A DNA stretch of 64,000 nt from Butyrivibrio sp. Su6 (GTDB lineage: Bacteria > Bacillota > Clostridia > Lachnospirales > Lachnospiraceae). This document shows, piece after piece, positions 26,848-35,839 of this stretch. The position numbers and the translations under genes were made by a program. The notes beneath the pieces were generated by a model that was not told the origin of the DNA, made no database searches, and saw nothing but the letters and a program-made list of their open reading frames with translations. Where the stretch lies: assembly GCF_900108105.1 (NCBI RefSeq), contig NZ_FNUR01000004.1:62001-126000 (forward strand), given 5' to 3'. The number at the start of each line of letters is the position of its first letter. The stretch's first letter is position 1.

Positions 26848-28353
26848 TTACTTCGTCTCTACAGATACATCTGCGCCTGTAATGTTGATGTTCTTATTAA
26901 CCTTTGCATCATATGTTCCGGCTCTCATGATCTCTGTAAAGTCAACGCCTGTAGCTTCTGACATTGTATCAAATACCTGTTTCATGACGATTGGCATATT
27001 CCCAGAGATCTGGCTTGCACCATTTGTTCCATCTCCGGTTCCATAGATATTGATCTTATCGATCTGTGAAAGAGGTTTTGCAATCTCAGCTGCCATCTGA
27101 GGCATTATCTTGATCATCATCTCTGCCATAGCAGCGCCATTGTACTTCTTATAAGCTTCTGCCTTCTTTTCCATTGCTTCGGCTTCTGCAATACCTTTTG
27201 CCTTAATAGCCTCAGCTTCTGCCTTACCTTTTGCAGCAATACCGGCTGCTTCAGCATCATATTTAGCTTTGATACCTGCAGCTTCCTGCTCAGCTGCATA
27301 TTTCTGAGCCTCAGCTTGGGCTTTCCTGGCGTCAGCCTCTCTCTCCTGCTCATACTTGGCTGCCTCAGCCTTTTTCTGTCTCTGAACAAGCTCTGCTTCG
27401 GCTTTCTTTTCTGCCTGATACTTTTCAGCATCGGCTTTTTTCTCAATCTCAGCTGCAAGTTCCTGCTGTTTAACAAGAACTTCCTTCTGTTTGAGTTCTG
27501 CCTCACGTTCAGCTTTGGCAATCTGGGCATTAACAGTTGCTGTCTGAATAGATTTTTGCTGTTCCTGCTGCTGGATCTCATAAGCTGCATCAGCTACAGC
27601 GCTTGCTGTATCTGCTTCTCTTTTAAGTTCTGCCTGCTTGATGGCAAGAGCGTTGTTCTTTTCAGCAATCTCTGTCTGTGCAAGAACTCTTGCATCATTA
27701 GCAGCTTTATCAGCTTCAGCCTTTGCGATAGCCACATCTCTGTCTGCCTGTGCCTTAGCAATGGCTGCATCTTTTTTGATCTTAGCTGTGTTATCCATAC
27801 CAAGGTCATTTATAAGACCATTTTCATCTGTAACATTCTGAATGTTACATGAAAGGATCTCGATACCAAGCTTACTCATATCTCTTGAAGCTTTTTCCAT
27901 TACCTGGTCTGAAAAGCTGTCACGGTCTGTATTGATAGTCTTAAGAGCAAGAGTACCAATGATCTCACGCATGTTACCCTGTAAAGAATCCTGAAGGTCC
28001 TCTGTGATCTGCTGAGGATCTTTGTTAAGGAAGTTCTTGGCAGCAAGCTGAATTGATTCAGGATTTGTTCCGATCCTTACCTTTGCTACTGCATCTACAT
28101 TTACGTTAATGAAATCGTTAGTAGGAACTGACTGCTCTGTTTTAATGTCTACAGTCATCTGTCCAAGATAAAGTTTATCAACTCTCTCAAAGAAAGGAAT
28201 CTTAACTCCTGCTCGACCAATAAGGATTCGTGGGGTCTTGCGCATACCAGAAATAATATAGGCTCTGTCCGGAGGAGCCTTTACATATCCTGTAGCAATC
28301 ACCATCACTACAAGTAGAATAAGTGCTGCTAAAATAATAGCTGAAATTGTCAT
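26848..28353 (-). CDS. Flotillin-like SPFH-domain membrane protein
   Basis: This 501-residue protein has one N-terminal membrane helix (1-22), an SPFH/band-7 domain (about 25-190, YVKAPPDRAYIISG at its start), then a very long Ala/Glu/Lys coiled coil (about 195-420) and a Gly/Ala-rich tail. It matches FloT/YqiK of Bacillus, the scaffold protein of functional membrane microdomains. The usual NfeD partner gene is not adjacent. AAAGGTGG precedes the ATG, directly after a small hairpin in the leader. The coiled coil creates several long false frames on both strands. Confidence 0.9.
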   Translation of the reverse strand: MTISAIILAALILLVVMVIATGYVKAPPDRAYIISGMRKTPRILIGRAGVKIPFFERVDKLYLGQMTVDIKTEQSVPTNDFINVNVDAVAKVRIGTNPESIQLAAKNFLNKDPQQITEDLQDSLQGNMREIIGTLALKTINTDRDSFSDQVMEKASRDMSKLGIEILSCNIQNVTDENGLINDLGMDNTAKIKKDAAIAKAQADRDVAIAKAEADKAANDARVLAQTEIAEKNNALAIKQAELKREADTASAVADAAYEIQQQEQQKSIQTATVNAQIAKAEREAELKQKEVLVKQQELAAEIEKKADAEKYQAEKKAEAELVQRQKKAEAAKYEQEREADARKAQAEAQKYAAEQEAAGIKAKYDAEAAGIAAKGKAEAEAIKAKGIAEAEAMEKKAEAYKKYNGAAMAEMMIKIMPQMAAEIAKPLSQIDKINIYGTGDGTNGASQISGNMPIVMKQVFDTMSEATGVDFTEIMRAGTYDAKVNKNINITGADVSVETK

Positions 28354-28366
28354 TGTTCCACCTTTC

Positions 28367-28383
28367 TTAGGGCTCTGCCCTAA
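28367..28383 (-). promoter_or_regulatory. Leader hairpin just before the flotillin ribosome site
   Basis: TTAGGGC and GCCCTAA pair perfectly around a 3-base loop, ending about 3 bases before the AAAGGTGG of the flotillin gene. It could stabilise the mRNA 5' end or modulate initiation. It has no T-run and therefore is not a terminator for this gene. Confidence 0.35.
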
Positions 28384-28532
28384 AACAATACTTTTTTATT
28401 GATACAAAAATTGTACAACTTCCCATTTTAGCATTAAACATGCACTATTGCGCGTTTTTTTACTATATTTTGCTTTTTTTGCGATTTATGATAATATGCT
28501 CTAGTGACTTCTTATAAGAAAGGATAATGATA

Positions 28533-29444
28533 ATGAAAATTGCAGTTACTTATGAAAACGGTGAAGTTTTCCAGCACTTTGGACATACAAGCGAGTTTAA
28601 GATTTATACAGTAGAGGATAAAAAAGTCGTATCCTCAGAAGTAATAAGTTCAAACGGAAGCGGTCATGGTGCTTTAGCCGGACTTCTTGGCGATAAGGGA
28701 ATTGATGTTCTTATCTGTGGCGGAATCGGCGGAGGAGCTTTCTCAGCTCTTGAAGAGAACGGCATTGAAGTATGCGCCGGAACATCTGGAAATACTGATG
28801 AAGTAGTAGAAGCTTACCTTAGCGGAAACCTTGAGAGCTCTGGTGTAAATTGCGACCATCACGGTGAGGGCCACACATGCGGCGACCACGAGGATGGACA
28901 TAGCTGTGGACACCATGATGAAGGTGGTTGCGGAAGCGACTGCGGAGATGAAGAAGGCGGTTGTGCTTCAGGTGGCTGTGGCGGATGCAGCGGTTGCCAT
29001 TCAGCTCCTTCATTCGAGGGAAAAAATGTCGGCAAGACATGCCGTACACACTACATTGGTACTTTCAACGACGGAACAAAGTTTGATTCATCCTATGACA
29101 GAGGAGAGCCTCTTGAGTTCGTATGTGGCGCAGGCATGATGATCTATGGATTTGACAAGGCTGTTGCTAACATGAACGTAGGTGAGACACTTGATGTGCA
29201 TCTCATGCCTGAAGAAGCTTATGGAGAAGCAGATCCTACAGCTATCTTCACTGTAGAGATTGCTGAGCTTCCCGGTTCAGAGGACCTGACAGTTGATCAG
29301 AAGGTTTACCTTCAGGATATGTACGGAAGACCATTCCCTGTTAAAGTTGTAGATAAGACTGATACAACTATCACATTAGATGCCAACCATGAAATGGCTG
29401 GCAAAGAGCTTAATTTCAAGATTGAACTTGTAGAAGTTAAGTAA
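28533..29444 (+). CDS. Fusion of NifX/NifB-type cofactor-binding domain, Cys/His-rich linker and FKBP-type prolyl isomerase
   Basis: The start at 28533 has AAAGG nine bases upstream; the ATG at 28527 is too near. Residues 1-105 form a dinitrogenase iron-molybdenum cofactor-like domain (MKIAVTYENGEVFQHFGHT, then LICGGIGGGAFSAL). Residues about 110-165 are a linker with many His, Cys, Gly and Asp residues, including GGCGGCSGCH, clearly suited to metal binding. Residues about 170-303 are a SlyD-like FKBP domain (GTKFDSSYDRGEPLEF, MMIYGFDKAVANM, PEEAYGEAD). SlyD proteins bind nickel and help metalloenzyme maturation. The fusion suggests a metal chaperone with folding activity. The last 8 bp overlap convergent sdaAA. 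Confidence 0.85.
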   Translation: MKIAVTYENGEVFQHFGHTSEFKIYTVEDKKVVSSEVISSNGSGHGALAGLLGDKGIDVLICGGIGGGAFSALEENGIEVCAGTSGNTDEVVEAYLSGNLESSGVNCDHHGEGHTCGDHEDGHSCGHHDEGGCGSDCGDEEGGCASGGCGGCSGCHSAPSFEGKNVGKTCRTHYIGTFNDGTKFDSSYDRGEPLEFVCGAGMMIYGFDKAVANMNVGETLDVHLMPEEAYGEADPTAIFTVEIAELPGSEDLTVDQKVYLQDMYGRPFPVKVVDKTDTTITLDANHEMAGKELNFKIELVEVK

Positions 29445-30315
29445 GACCAAAAACTTTATCACGAAGTTTACGACCCGTTGGCGTTGTGGCAAGTCCACCG
29501 CCAGCGGTTTCTTTTAATGAGGCCGGAAGTGCATCACCGACTTCTCGCATTGCATCTATGCATTCATCTGCCGGAATATTGGCCCTGATTCCTGCAAGTG
29601 CCATATCTGCGCTTGAAAAAGCAATCGCAAGACCTGATACATTTCTTTTTATGCATGGTATCTCAACAAGTCCGCCTACAGGATCACAGACCAGTCCCAT
29701 CTGATTAGAAATAGCCATCGCACAGGCATCTGCACACTGAGATGGCCTTCCACCCATTACTTCTACAAGTGCTGCAGCAGCCATAGCTGAAGCACTTCCA
29801 CACTCAGCCTGACATCCACCCTGAGCTCCTGCCACACTGGATTTCTCTGCTATTACCATTCCAATTGCACCAGCAGTAAACATAGCCATGACCACATCTT
29901 TTTCTTCAAAACCGCGGTCTTCGTAAAGTGACACAAGGCATCCCGGTAAAATGCCGCAACTTCCGGCTGTAGGAGCAGCAACGATCCTTCCCATTGAGGC
30001 GTTGCAGCCTGCCACTGCCAAAGCTCTGGCCATTGCTTTTGTCATGAAGTTCCCGCTGATCCCGCCTGTAGCGGCATATTCATTCATAAGATAGCCCTCG
30101 CCACCGGTAAGACCTGACATGGATTTCTGGTCTTTTTTCATACCTTCGTTTATTGAATCCTTCATGACCTGGAAGCTGATCTCCATTTTTTCATAGAGTT
30201 CAAGTGGCTCTTTTTCCATGCTTTTAGCCTGATCTTCCAAGACCAGTTCACTTATCTTTATATTTCTTTTTTCAGCTTCAGCTACTAATTCGCTGACAGA
30301 TTCGTATTTAAGCAT
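29437..30315 (-). CDS. sdaAA: L-serine dehydratase, iron-sulfur-dependent, alpha subunit
   Basis: This 292-residue subunit is the catalytic part of the two-subunit [4Fe-4S] serine dehydratase, which deaminates L-serine to pyruvate and ammonia. Conserved stretches are SSVAGAQGGCQAECGSASAMAA and the cysteines in AGCNASMGRI, PTAGSCGILPGC and VCDPVGGLVEIPCIKRN, which hold the cluster and the loop. AAAAGGA precedes the ATG. It is preceded by the beta-subunit gene with a 17-bp gap. The 3' end overlaps the convergent NifX-FKBP gene by 8 bp. Confidence 0.95.
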   Translation of the reverse strand: MLKYESVSELVAEAEKRNIKISELVLEDQAKSMEKEPLELYEKMEISFQVMKDSINEGMKKDQKSMSGLTGGEGYLMNEYAATGGISGNFMTKAMARALAVAGCNASMGRIVAAPTAGSCGILPGCLVSLYEDRGFEEKDVVMAMFTAGAIGMVIAEKSSVAGAQGGCQAECGSASAMAAAALVEVMGGRPSQCADACAMAISNQMGLVCDPVGGLVEIPCIKRNVSGLAIAFSSADMALAGIRANIPADECIDAMREVGDALPASLKETAGGGLATTPTGRKLRDKVFGLT

Positions 30316-30332
30316 AAATATCCTTTTCTAAT

Positions 30333-31001
30333 TCAGACTCTTCTTATCAAGATCGCATTTGTGACATGATCAATCTTCCTAATATCGTCCACCAGTGTAT
30401 CCGGAGGCTGATTGTCGATTTCAATAGTCATGATGGCATCACCACCCTTTTCCTGCCTGGACAAATGAAAATTAGAAATATTGAGTTCTGCATGCTCCCA
30501 ATGCATCATATTGGTCACACTGGCAATAACGCCGGGCTTATCCTCATGCATTACCAGAATTGTATTATTTTCACCGTTAAACTCAACATTCATGCCGTTG
30601 ATCTGATTAACCAGTATGTTTCCGCCGCCTATACTTGCCCCCTGCATGACTCCTTCAGTTCCATCATTTAAGAAATAATGGATCCTGGCAGTATTAGGAT
30701 GGGCGCCTTTTATATTCTCTGTAATAAACTCATAATCAATTCCCTGCTCCGATGCTATATCAAGCGCACTTCTGATTTCCGGAGAATAGCTTTTATATCC
30801 CATGATGCCGGCTAAGAGCGCTCTGTCAGTTCCATGCCCCTTATAAGTCTGGGCAAAAGAGCCTGACAAAGTTATTTCAACCTTCTTTAGCTGTCTGTTA
30901 TCTATAAGCTTATTCACTACTCTTCCAAGTCTGACAGCACCTGCTGTATGAGAGCTTGACGGTCCTATCATTATGGGCCCGATCATATCAAATACATTCA
31001 T
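30333..31001 (-). CDS. sdaAB: L-serine dehydratase, iron-sulfur-dependent, beta subunit
   Basis: This 222-residue regulatory subunit starts MNVFDMIGPIMIGPSSSHTAGA, the standard N-terminus. Its C-terminal ACT domain (about 150-222, LVMHEDKPGVIASVTNMM) is expected to bind serine. Its ATG overlaps the TAA of the preceding pncC/cinA-like gene by one base (TAATG), so the two are translationally coupled. The alpha subunit follows. The three genes form one unit. Confidence 0.95.
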   Translation of the reverse strand: MNVFDMIGPIMIGPSSSHTAGAVRLGRVVNKLIDNRQLKKVEITLSGSFAQTYKGHGTDRALLAGIMGYKSYSPEIRSALDIASEQGIDYEFITENIKGAHPNTARIHYFLNDGTEGVMQGASIGGGNILVNQINGMNVEFNGENNTILVMHEDKPGVIASVTNMMHWEHAELNISNFHLSRQEKGGDAIMTIEIDNQPPDTLVDDIRKIDHVTNAILIRRV

Positions 31002-31501
31002 TAAAACCTCTCTTCTATGATTGAACGAAGATCATCAGCAATGATATCTGCAACTTCAAGTTTGTAATCGTATCTGCTCTTTTGCGGCATTATAATCGTA
31101 TCTTTTGAATAACAATCGTTTTTATAAGCAATTGTATAATATATCTGTCCCAACGCGCTGTCTTCATTTAGGGGATCCTTGTTTCCCATGGTTCCTGTTA
31201 CCCCTATTCCGATATCAGCACCAAAAGATTTTTTGCAGGCTATTGCCATGGCATCAGCGGTTTCTTTTGAATATACTCCGCATTCCTCAATAATATCCTG
31301 CGGAACGCCCTCCATTATCTTGGCCTCGTTTGAATATGTAACAAATGCGCCCTTGATAACAGCAGATGATCCTTCAATATCTGTTAAAAGAGATGCAATA
31401 AGCCCACCTGTGCAGCTTTCCATTGTAGTGATAGTAAGTCCCTTGCATATGAGCAGATCTGTAATCGTGTTGTATTTTTCTCTTATTGTCTTATCATTCA
31501 T
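31001..31501 (-). CDS. CinA C-terminal domain protein, nicotinamide-nucleotide amidase (PncC type)
   Basis: This 166-residue protein consists only of the CinA C-terminal domain: LTITTMESCTGGLIASLLTD, then GAFVTYSNEAK, YSKETADAMA and IGIGVTGTMG. PncC hydrolyses nicotinamide mononucleotide to nicotinate mononucleotide and ammonia in NAD recycling. The ATG at 31501 has GAGGT nine bases before; the longer frame to 31540 lacks one. Coupling to serine dehydratase genes by a one-base overlap is odd, since no metabolic link is obvious beyond both releasing ammonia. Confidence 0.85.
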   Translation of the reverse strand: MNDKTIREKYNTITDLLICKGLTITTMESCTGGLIASLLTDIEGSSAVIKGAFVTYSNEAKIMEGVPQDIIEECGVYSKETADAMAIACKKSFGADIGIGVTGTMGNKDPLNEDSALGQIYYTIAYKNDCYSKDTIIMPQKSRYDYKLEVADIIADDLRSIIEERF

Positions 31502-31663
31502 TAGTTTAAACCTCAATTTAAGTTTATCTAATGATAGCATAGATTATAGAAATGTGACTAATTAACATAAAAAGAATCTATCTATTATTGCCATATTTGA
31601 GATTTATTAAAAATGCTATACTTAAATATATTCAAATTTGGGGATTTTAGGGGGGTTACATCA

Positions 31664-33142
31664 ATGGAATACTACGGAAAAAAGCCAAACTACAACATGG
31701 CGCACAGAATAATGTTTGGAATGGCCGAATTCTATGGAGGCGGTGCTTTTGTCATCATAAACACATTCTTTACCGTCTTTCTTATCAAAGCACTTGGTAT
31801 GCCGGCTGCTCTCGCCGGAACAATCCCACTTGTAGGAAAAATCTGGGATGCAATAACTGACCCTATGATGGGTAACATTACAGACAGAACCGTGTCAAAA
31901 TTTGGCGCAAAGCGCTTTTATATCTTCGTTGGCGGAATAGCTTCATCAGTTACTTTCTTACTGCTATGGCTCACTATCCCATCCAGATCCATATGGGCAA
32001 TGTACTTTTTTTATCTGGTCATGTTTTGCCTTTTTTCAACAGGCTTTACTATTCTGATGGTTCCATACAATGGACTGTTGCCTGATATGATCGACGATTA
32101 TACAATGCGTTCCAAGTTTTCTACTGTTCGTATGGTATGGTCTACTCTTGGTTCTATGGTCTGCGGACTAGTTCCGTCTTTTATCATAAAGGACAATACT
32201 AAGCCTGCTCAGTACATGACCTGTGCAGTTCTTTTCAGCATTCTTTTCTTCATTACAACTACTGTTACTTTCATCGGTACCTGGGAAAAGAAAAAAGAAC
32301 CTGTAAAAACAACTTTAAGAGAAAGTTTCCCGCAGTCAATAAGTGTTCTAAAAAGCAGATCTTTCAAGCTTTTCCTTGGAATATATCTATTTGGCCAATG
32401 CGGTATGGACTTTGTCTCAGGAATGGCAGTCTACTATATTGACGATGTTCTTAATGGCTATTCAAATGGCTACTTTATCTACTTAATGGCCACAATTCTG
32501 GTATCTCAGCTTGTCGGTATGGTTTTCTGGGGTCCTATTATGAGCAAGACTTCAAAAAGAACGACTATTCTCATAGGTGCTCCCACAAGACTTATTGGTA
32601 CTTTGGGACTTCTTGCCTTTTCATATGAAGGCGCAAGTATTGTTCCGGTCCTGGTACTTACCGCATTTATCGGATTTGGTAACGCTGCTACTCTCACCAG
32701 TATTTTCGCGATAATGGCTGATATGGCAGAGGTAGATGAGCTTATTACATCCATAAGACGCCCGGGAATCGTCTCAGGAATGGCTACTTTTGCAAGAAAA
32801 ATCTCGTCAGGTCTGTCCGCTGCAGGAATCGGTTTCCTTTTAGCTGCTGTTGGATTTGATGAAAACATTGCAAATGCCGGACAGAGACAGGCACTTTCGA
32901 CTCAAAAGGGAATAGCTATGATCTATATCATAGTTCCTGCAATACTTATTACCTTATTGTTTATCACCGCGGTAGTATTCCCACTTACAGGTAAGGAATT
33001 TGATATCATACAAAAGGAAATCGCCCGCAGAAAAGGCGAAGATACCTCTTCTACAACAGAAGGAGAAAAAAGAATATGTGAAAAAGTCACAGGTTTTTCC
33101 TATGACAATCTTTGGAAGGCTGAAAATGCAAAAAACTGGTAA
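31664..33142 (+). CDS. GPH-family sugar:cation symporter (MelB-like)
   Basis: This 492-residue protein has 12 probable membrane helices and matches the glycoside-pentoside-hexuronide symporters. It shows GKIWDAITDPMMGNITDRT (the cation and sugar site of helix II and the following loop) and VPYNGLLPDMIDDY. Import of a di- or oligosaccharide with Na+ or H+ is likely; the sugar is unknown. AGGGGGG stands before the ATG at 31664; the longer frame to 31613 has no such site. A lysophospholipase-like gene follows 15 bp later, so the two are probably co-transcribed. Confidence 0.85.
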   Translation: MEYYGKKPNYNMAHRIMFGMAEFYGGGAFVIINTFFTVFLIKALGMPAALAGTIPLVGKIWDAITDPMMGNITDRTVSKFGAKRFYIFVGGIASSVTFLLLWLTIPSRSIWAMYFFYLVMFCLFSTGFTILMVPYNGLLPDMIDDYTMRSKFSTVRMVWSTLGSMVCGLVPSFIIKDNTKPAQYMTCAVLFSILFFITTTVTFIGTWEKKKEPVKTTLRESFPQSISVLKSRSFKLFLGIYLFGQCGMDFVSGMAVYYIDDVLNGYSNGYFIYLMATILVSQLVGMVFWGPIMSKTSKRTTILIGAPTRLIGTLGLLAFSYEGASIVPVLVLTAFIGFGNAATLTSIFAIMADMAEVDELITSIRRPGIVSGMATFARKISSGLSAAGIGFLLAAVGFDENIANAGQRQALSTQKGIAMIYIIVPAILITLLFITAVVFPLTGKEFDIIQKEIARRKGEDTSSTTEGEKRICEKVTGFSYDNLWKAENAKNW

Positions 33143-33157
33143 AGGATGCTTAAGCAA

Positions 33158-34120
33158 ATGGCAAAAATCGAACTTTTAGGAGAAGATAACTTCATCAGTG
33201 CCATGAATACTGAAAATAAAGCGTGGCGAAGGGAGCATGTCTCTCAGGGAGTTTTTAATTCTTTTGATGGAACCAAGATGAATTACTACTACGCAATTCC
33301 GGACTCTGCCAAAAGAGCTATCGTTATAGTTCACGGTTTCTGTGAATTCTGGGCAAAGTTTCATGAATATGCCTGGTACCTGTACAAGGCCGGATACGCC
33401 GTTTTTTTCATGGAGCAGCGCGGTCATGGATATTCAGGTGGAAAACTCAAGGCTCCTGATATTGTCTATATTGATAATTACAATACATACGTTGAAGACT
33501 TGCACGTTTTCGTAGAAAAAATAGTAGTTCCAAACGCTTCTTCCATGAAAAAAACTCTCCTCGCACACTCAATGGGAGGCGCCGTAGGAACACTTTTTCT
33601 TGAAAAGTATACGCAGTACTTCGACTCAGCTATCTTAAGCTCTCCAATGCTTAAGATGAAGAACAATACTTCACCTGTACTGATAAAACTCCTGGGTATA
33701 TATGCTTTTCTTTTTGGTAAGAAAAAAGCTCTTGCTCCCGGGCAAAAAAGATTTGACGGGAAGCCTGTTTTTGAGACCAGCAGCGCTATGTCAAAGCCGC
33801 GTTATGACTACATGTTTGAAAGGAGGTTAAAAGACGAGCATTACCAAACCTATGGTGCTTCAATAGGATGGGCATTGGCAAGTCTTAAGACCAATAAGAT
33901 CATCATGAAAAATGCGGATAAGCTCCAGATCCCGATTACTGTATTTACTGCCGGGAATGATCACCTTATAGATCCTGAAGGCTACAAACAATTTGAAAAA
34001 CTCGTTCCATCTGCTAGATTTATTAGTTTTGATGAATCTAAACATGAGATTTTTAATGCAAAAGAAAACATCAGAAAAGAATACTTTTCTGATGTCCTTG
34101 AAATCTTAGAACGTCTATGA
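33158..34120 (+). CDS. Alpha/beta hydrolase, monoglyceride lipase/lysophospholipase-like
   Basis: This protein of about 320 residues has the serine-aminopeptidase S33/PldB fold: IVHGFCEFWAKFHEYAWYL (oxyanion), FFMEQRGHGYSGG, nucleophile S138 in LAHSMGGAVG, an aspartate in TAGNDHLID and the histidine in DESKHEIFN. It is cytoplasmic, with no leader. The ATG at 33146 abuts AAAGG, so the ATG at 33158 is preferred. Relatives hydrolyse monoacylglycerols or lysophospholipids. Its link with the upstream GPH symporter suggests esterified sugars are also possible (inference). Confidence 0.8.
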   Translation: MAKIELLGEDNFISAMNTENKAWRREHVSQGVFNSFDGTKMNYYYAIPDSAKRAIVIVHGFCEFWAKFHEYAWYLYKAGYAVFFMEQRGHGYSGGKLKAPDIVYIDNYNTYVEDLHVFVEKIVVPNASSMKKTLLAHSMGGAVGTLFLEKYTQYFDSAILSSPMLKMKNNTSPVLIKLLGIYAFLFGKKKALAPGQKRFDGKPVFETSSAMSKPRYDYMFERRLKDEHYQTYGASIGWALASLKTNKIIMKNADKLQIPITVFTAGNDHLIDPEGYKQFEKLVPSARFISFDESKHEIFNAKENIRKEYFSDVLEILERL

Positions 34121-34123
34121 TGA

Positions 34124-34219
34124 TCAGATAAGTGCACTGGCAACTGTTCCTATAACCATCGCGAGAATAAGTGCCAGTGCTATTATTGCTACTATCTTTT
34201 TGTTCTTTTTGGTAATCAT
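34124..34219 (-). CDS. 31-residue single-pass membrane peptide
   Basis: A minus-strand frame from ATG at 34217-34219 to TGA at 34124 encodes 31 residues: a basic start (MITKKNKKI), then a hydrophobic helix ending ASALI. AGGAGA lies 12-13 bases upstream, and the start is 18 bp behind the MalY-type gene. Its gene holds a 9-bp inverted repeat (34134-34142 and 34172-34180). Similar short membrane peptides occur in many Firmicutes. The function is unknown. The stop is 3 bp from the stop of the convergent hydrolase gene. Confidence 0.55.
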   Translation of the reverse strand: MITKKNKKIVAIIALALILAMVIGTVASALI

Positions 34220-34237
34220 AACTTACGTATTTCTCCT

Positions 34238-35425
34238 TTACTTCTTGATATATATCTTATATGCGTTATATAACCTTTCCATGGTCTCTTTTATCACTTG
34301 GCTTGGACATGCAATGTTAATTCTCTCAAATCCGATGCCCTCTTCTCCGAAAATGTATCCCTCGTCTGCAAATATATATGCTTTTTCGGTCATAAATGCC
34401 TCTAATTCGGTTTTATTTAGACCAAGTGACCTACAGTCGCACCACAAAAGATAAGTGCCCTCTAAAGGGAAAATTTTGATTTCCGGGATGTTTTTTTCAA
34501 CAAAATCGGAAATGTACCTGTAATTATCATAAATAACCTGAATACACTCATCAAGCCATCGTTCGCCATAGGTATAAGCAGCCTCCAGGGCTACCATTCC
34601 AAGCACATTTGTAACAGATCTAAAACCGTCAAGCCTTGAGGATTTGAACTTTTTATAAATCTCAGGATTTTCGATGATCACATTAGATGTCTGAAGGCCT
34701 GCAAGATTAAAGCTCTTACTTGGAGCTGTGCATACAGCCATATGCATTCCGGCGCCCTCTGTAATAAGAGCCATAACTGTATGCTCAAATCCAGGCATAA
34801 TGAGGTCATGATGAATTTCATCATCAATTATAAAGACATCATTTCTCACGCATATTTCATATACTTTTAAAAGCTCATCCTTAGTCCAGACTCTTCCTAC
34901 AGGATTATGGGGATTACAGAATAACAAAAGCTTTGTATCCGCTTTTTTTACCTCTTTTTCAAATGCCTCGTAATCAATTCTGTATCCTGATCCATCGAGG
35001 ATAAGCGAAATCTCTATGAGATTACGTTCCTTCATCTTTACAGCTCTTTTGAACGGGTTATAAACAGGTGAAAAAACAACAACGCCATCACCTGGGGCGG
35101 TTGTGCTAAGGATCAAATCTCCAATAGCTGTAACAACTCCATCTGATGGCGTAATCCACTCTTTTTTAATTTCATAATTATGTCTTTTCCCCATCCAATT
35201 TACTATAGAGTTAAGATAGCTATCAGAAATGTCTGTATAACCCAGATAGTTGCAGTCCAGATATTTCTTTATCTCCTCTGTAATCTCCGGAGCAGTCCTA
35301 AATTCCATGTCTGCAATTGACATTGGAACTATCCCCGAAGGAACATCAGGATTTCTTTTCAGCATATCTTTATACTTAAAAGAATTCTCACTGATGCCAT
35401 CTTTGGATGTGACAAAATCGTACAT
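34238..35425 (-). CDS. MalY/PatB-type PLP enzyme, probable cystathionine beta-lyase
   Basis: This is a 395-residue fold-type I PLP enzyme. FCNPHNPVGRVW (about 169-180), DDEIHHDLIM and the Schiff-base lysine K237 in TAPSKSFNLAG place it in the MalY/PatB group. Members cleave cystathionine or cysteine conjugates to homocysteine, pyruvate and ammonia; some are regulatory. AAGGAG precedes the ATG, 9 bp after the ACT-protein stop. It is the third gene of a cheY-ACT-malY string. No methionine biosynthesis genes are adjacent. Confidence 0.85.
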   Translation of the reverse strand: MYDFVTSKDGISENSFKYKDMLKRNPDVPSGIVPMSIADMEFRTAPEITEEIKKYLDCNYLGYTDISDSYLNSIVNWMGKRHNYEIKKEWITPSDGVVTAIGDLILSTTAPGDGVVVFSPVYNPFKRAVKMKERNLIEISLILDGSGYRIDYEAFEKEVKKADTKLLLFCNPHNPVGRVWTKDELLKVYEICVRNDVFIIDDEIHHDLIMPGFEHTVMALITEGAGMHMAVCTAPSKSFNLAGLQTSNVIIENPEIYKKFKSSRLDGFRSVTNVLGMVALEAAYTYGERWLDECIQVIYDNYRYISDFVEKNIPEIKIFPLEGTYLLWCDCRSLGLNKTELEAFMTEKAYIFADEGYIFGEEGIGFERINIACPSQVIKETMERLYNAYKIYIKK

Positions 35426-35434
35426 ATCTACTCC

Positions 35435-35839
35435 TTAAATACAATTGTAACCTCTATTAACAAGAATGTTCTCAACTGCCTTAGTGTCTTCTGTACTGAT
35501 AACCATGATTGGTCTTGCAGACTCGCGGTTAAATGATAGATATGTATAATTTACATTGATATTGCTTGAAAAAAGAGTCTTTAAGATCTTATCAAAGGCT
35601 CCAACTTCATCCTGACACTCCACAGCTAAAACAGGTGTTGTCTTGCAAAGGTAACCTGCTCCCTGAAGCACCTCGATGCATTTTTCCGGATCTGAAACAA
35701 CCATTCTGATTATTCCATATTCAGCAGAATCGTTTGTAACAGAACCAAGTATATTAATTCCATTCTGGCAAAGAATTCCAGTAATATTCTGCAAGCATCC
35801 TTTCTTATTCTCGGCGTAGATTGAAATTTGTTTAAGCAT
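35435..35839 (-). CDS. Tandem ACT-domain protein
   Basis: This 134-residue protein has two ACT domains. The first (about 1-65) starts MLKQISIYAENKKGCLQNI; the second (about 68-134) starts AVECQDEVGAFDKIL. Such small proteins bind amino acids and act as sensors. The ATG at 35839 overlaps the end of cheY by 8 bases, with GGGGA upstream. Coupling with a MalY-type lyase suggests sensing of an amino acid such as methionine or cysteine, but this is inference. Confidence 0.8.
   Translation of the reverse strand: MLKQISIYAENKKGCLQNITGILCQNGINILGSVTNDSAEYGIIRMVVSDPEKCIEVLQGAGYLCKTTPVLAVECQDEVGAFDKILKTLFSSNINVNYTYLSFNRESARPIMVISTEDTKAVENILVNRGYNCI

Noticed and set aside
27316..27852. Plus-strand open frame of 178 residues rich in Leu, Cys and Phe
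   Set aside because: It is an artefact of the repetitive Ala/Glu/Lys codons of the flotillin coiled coil on the other strand.
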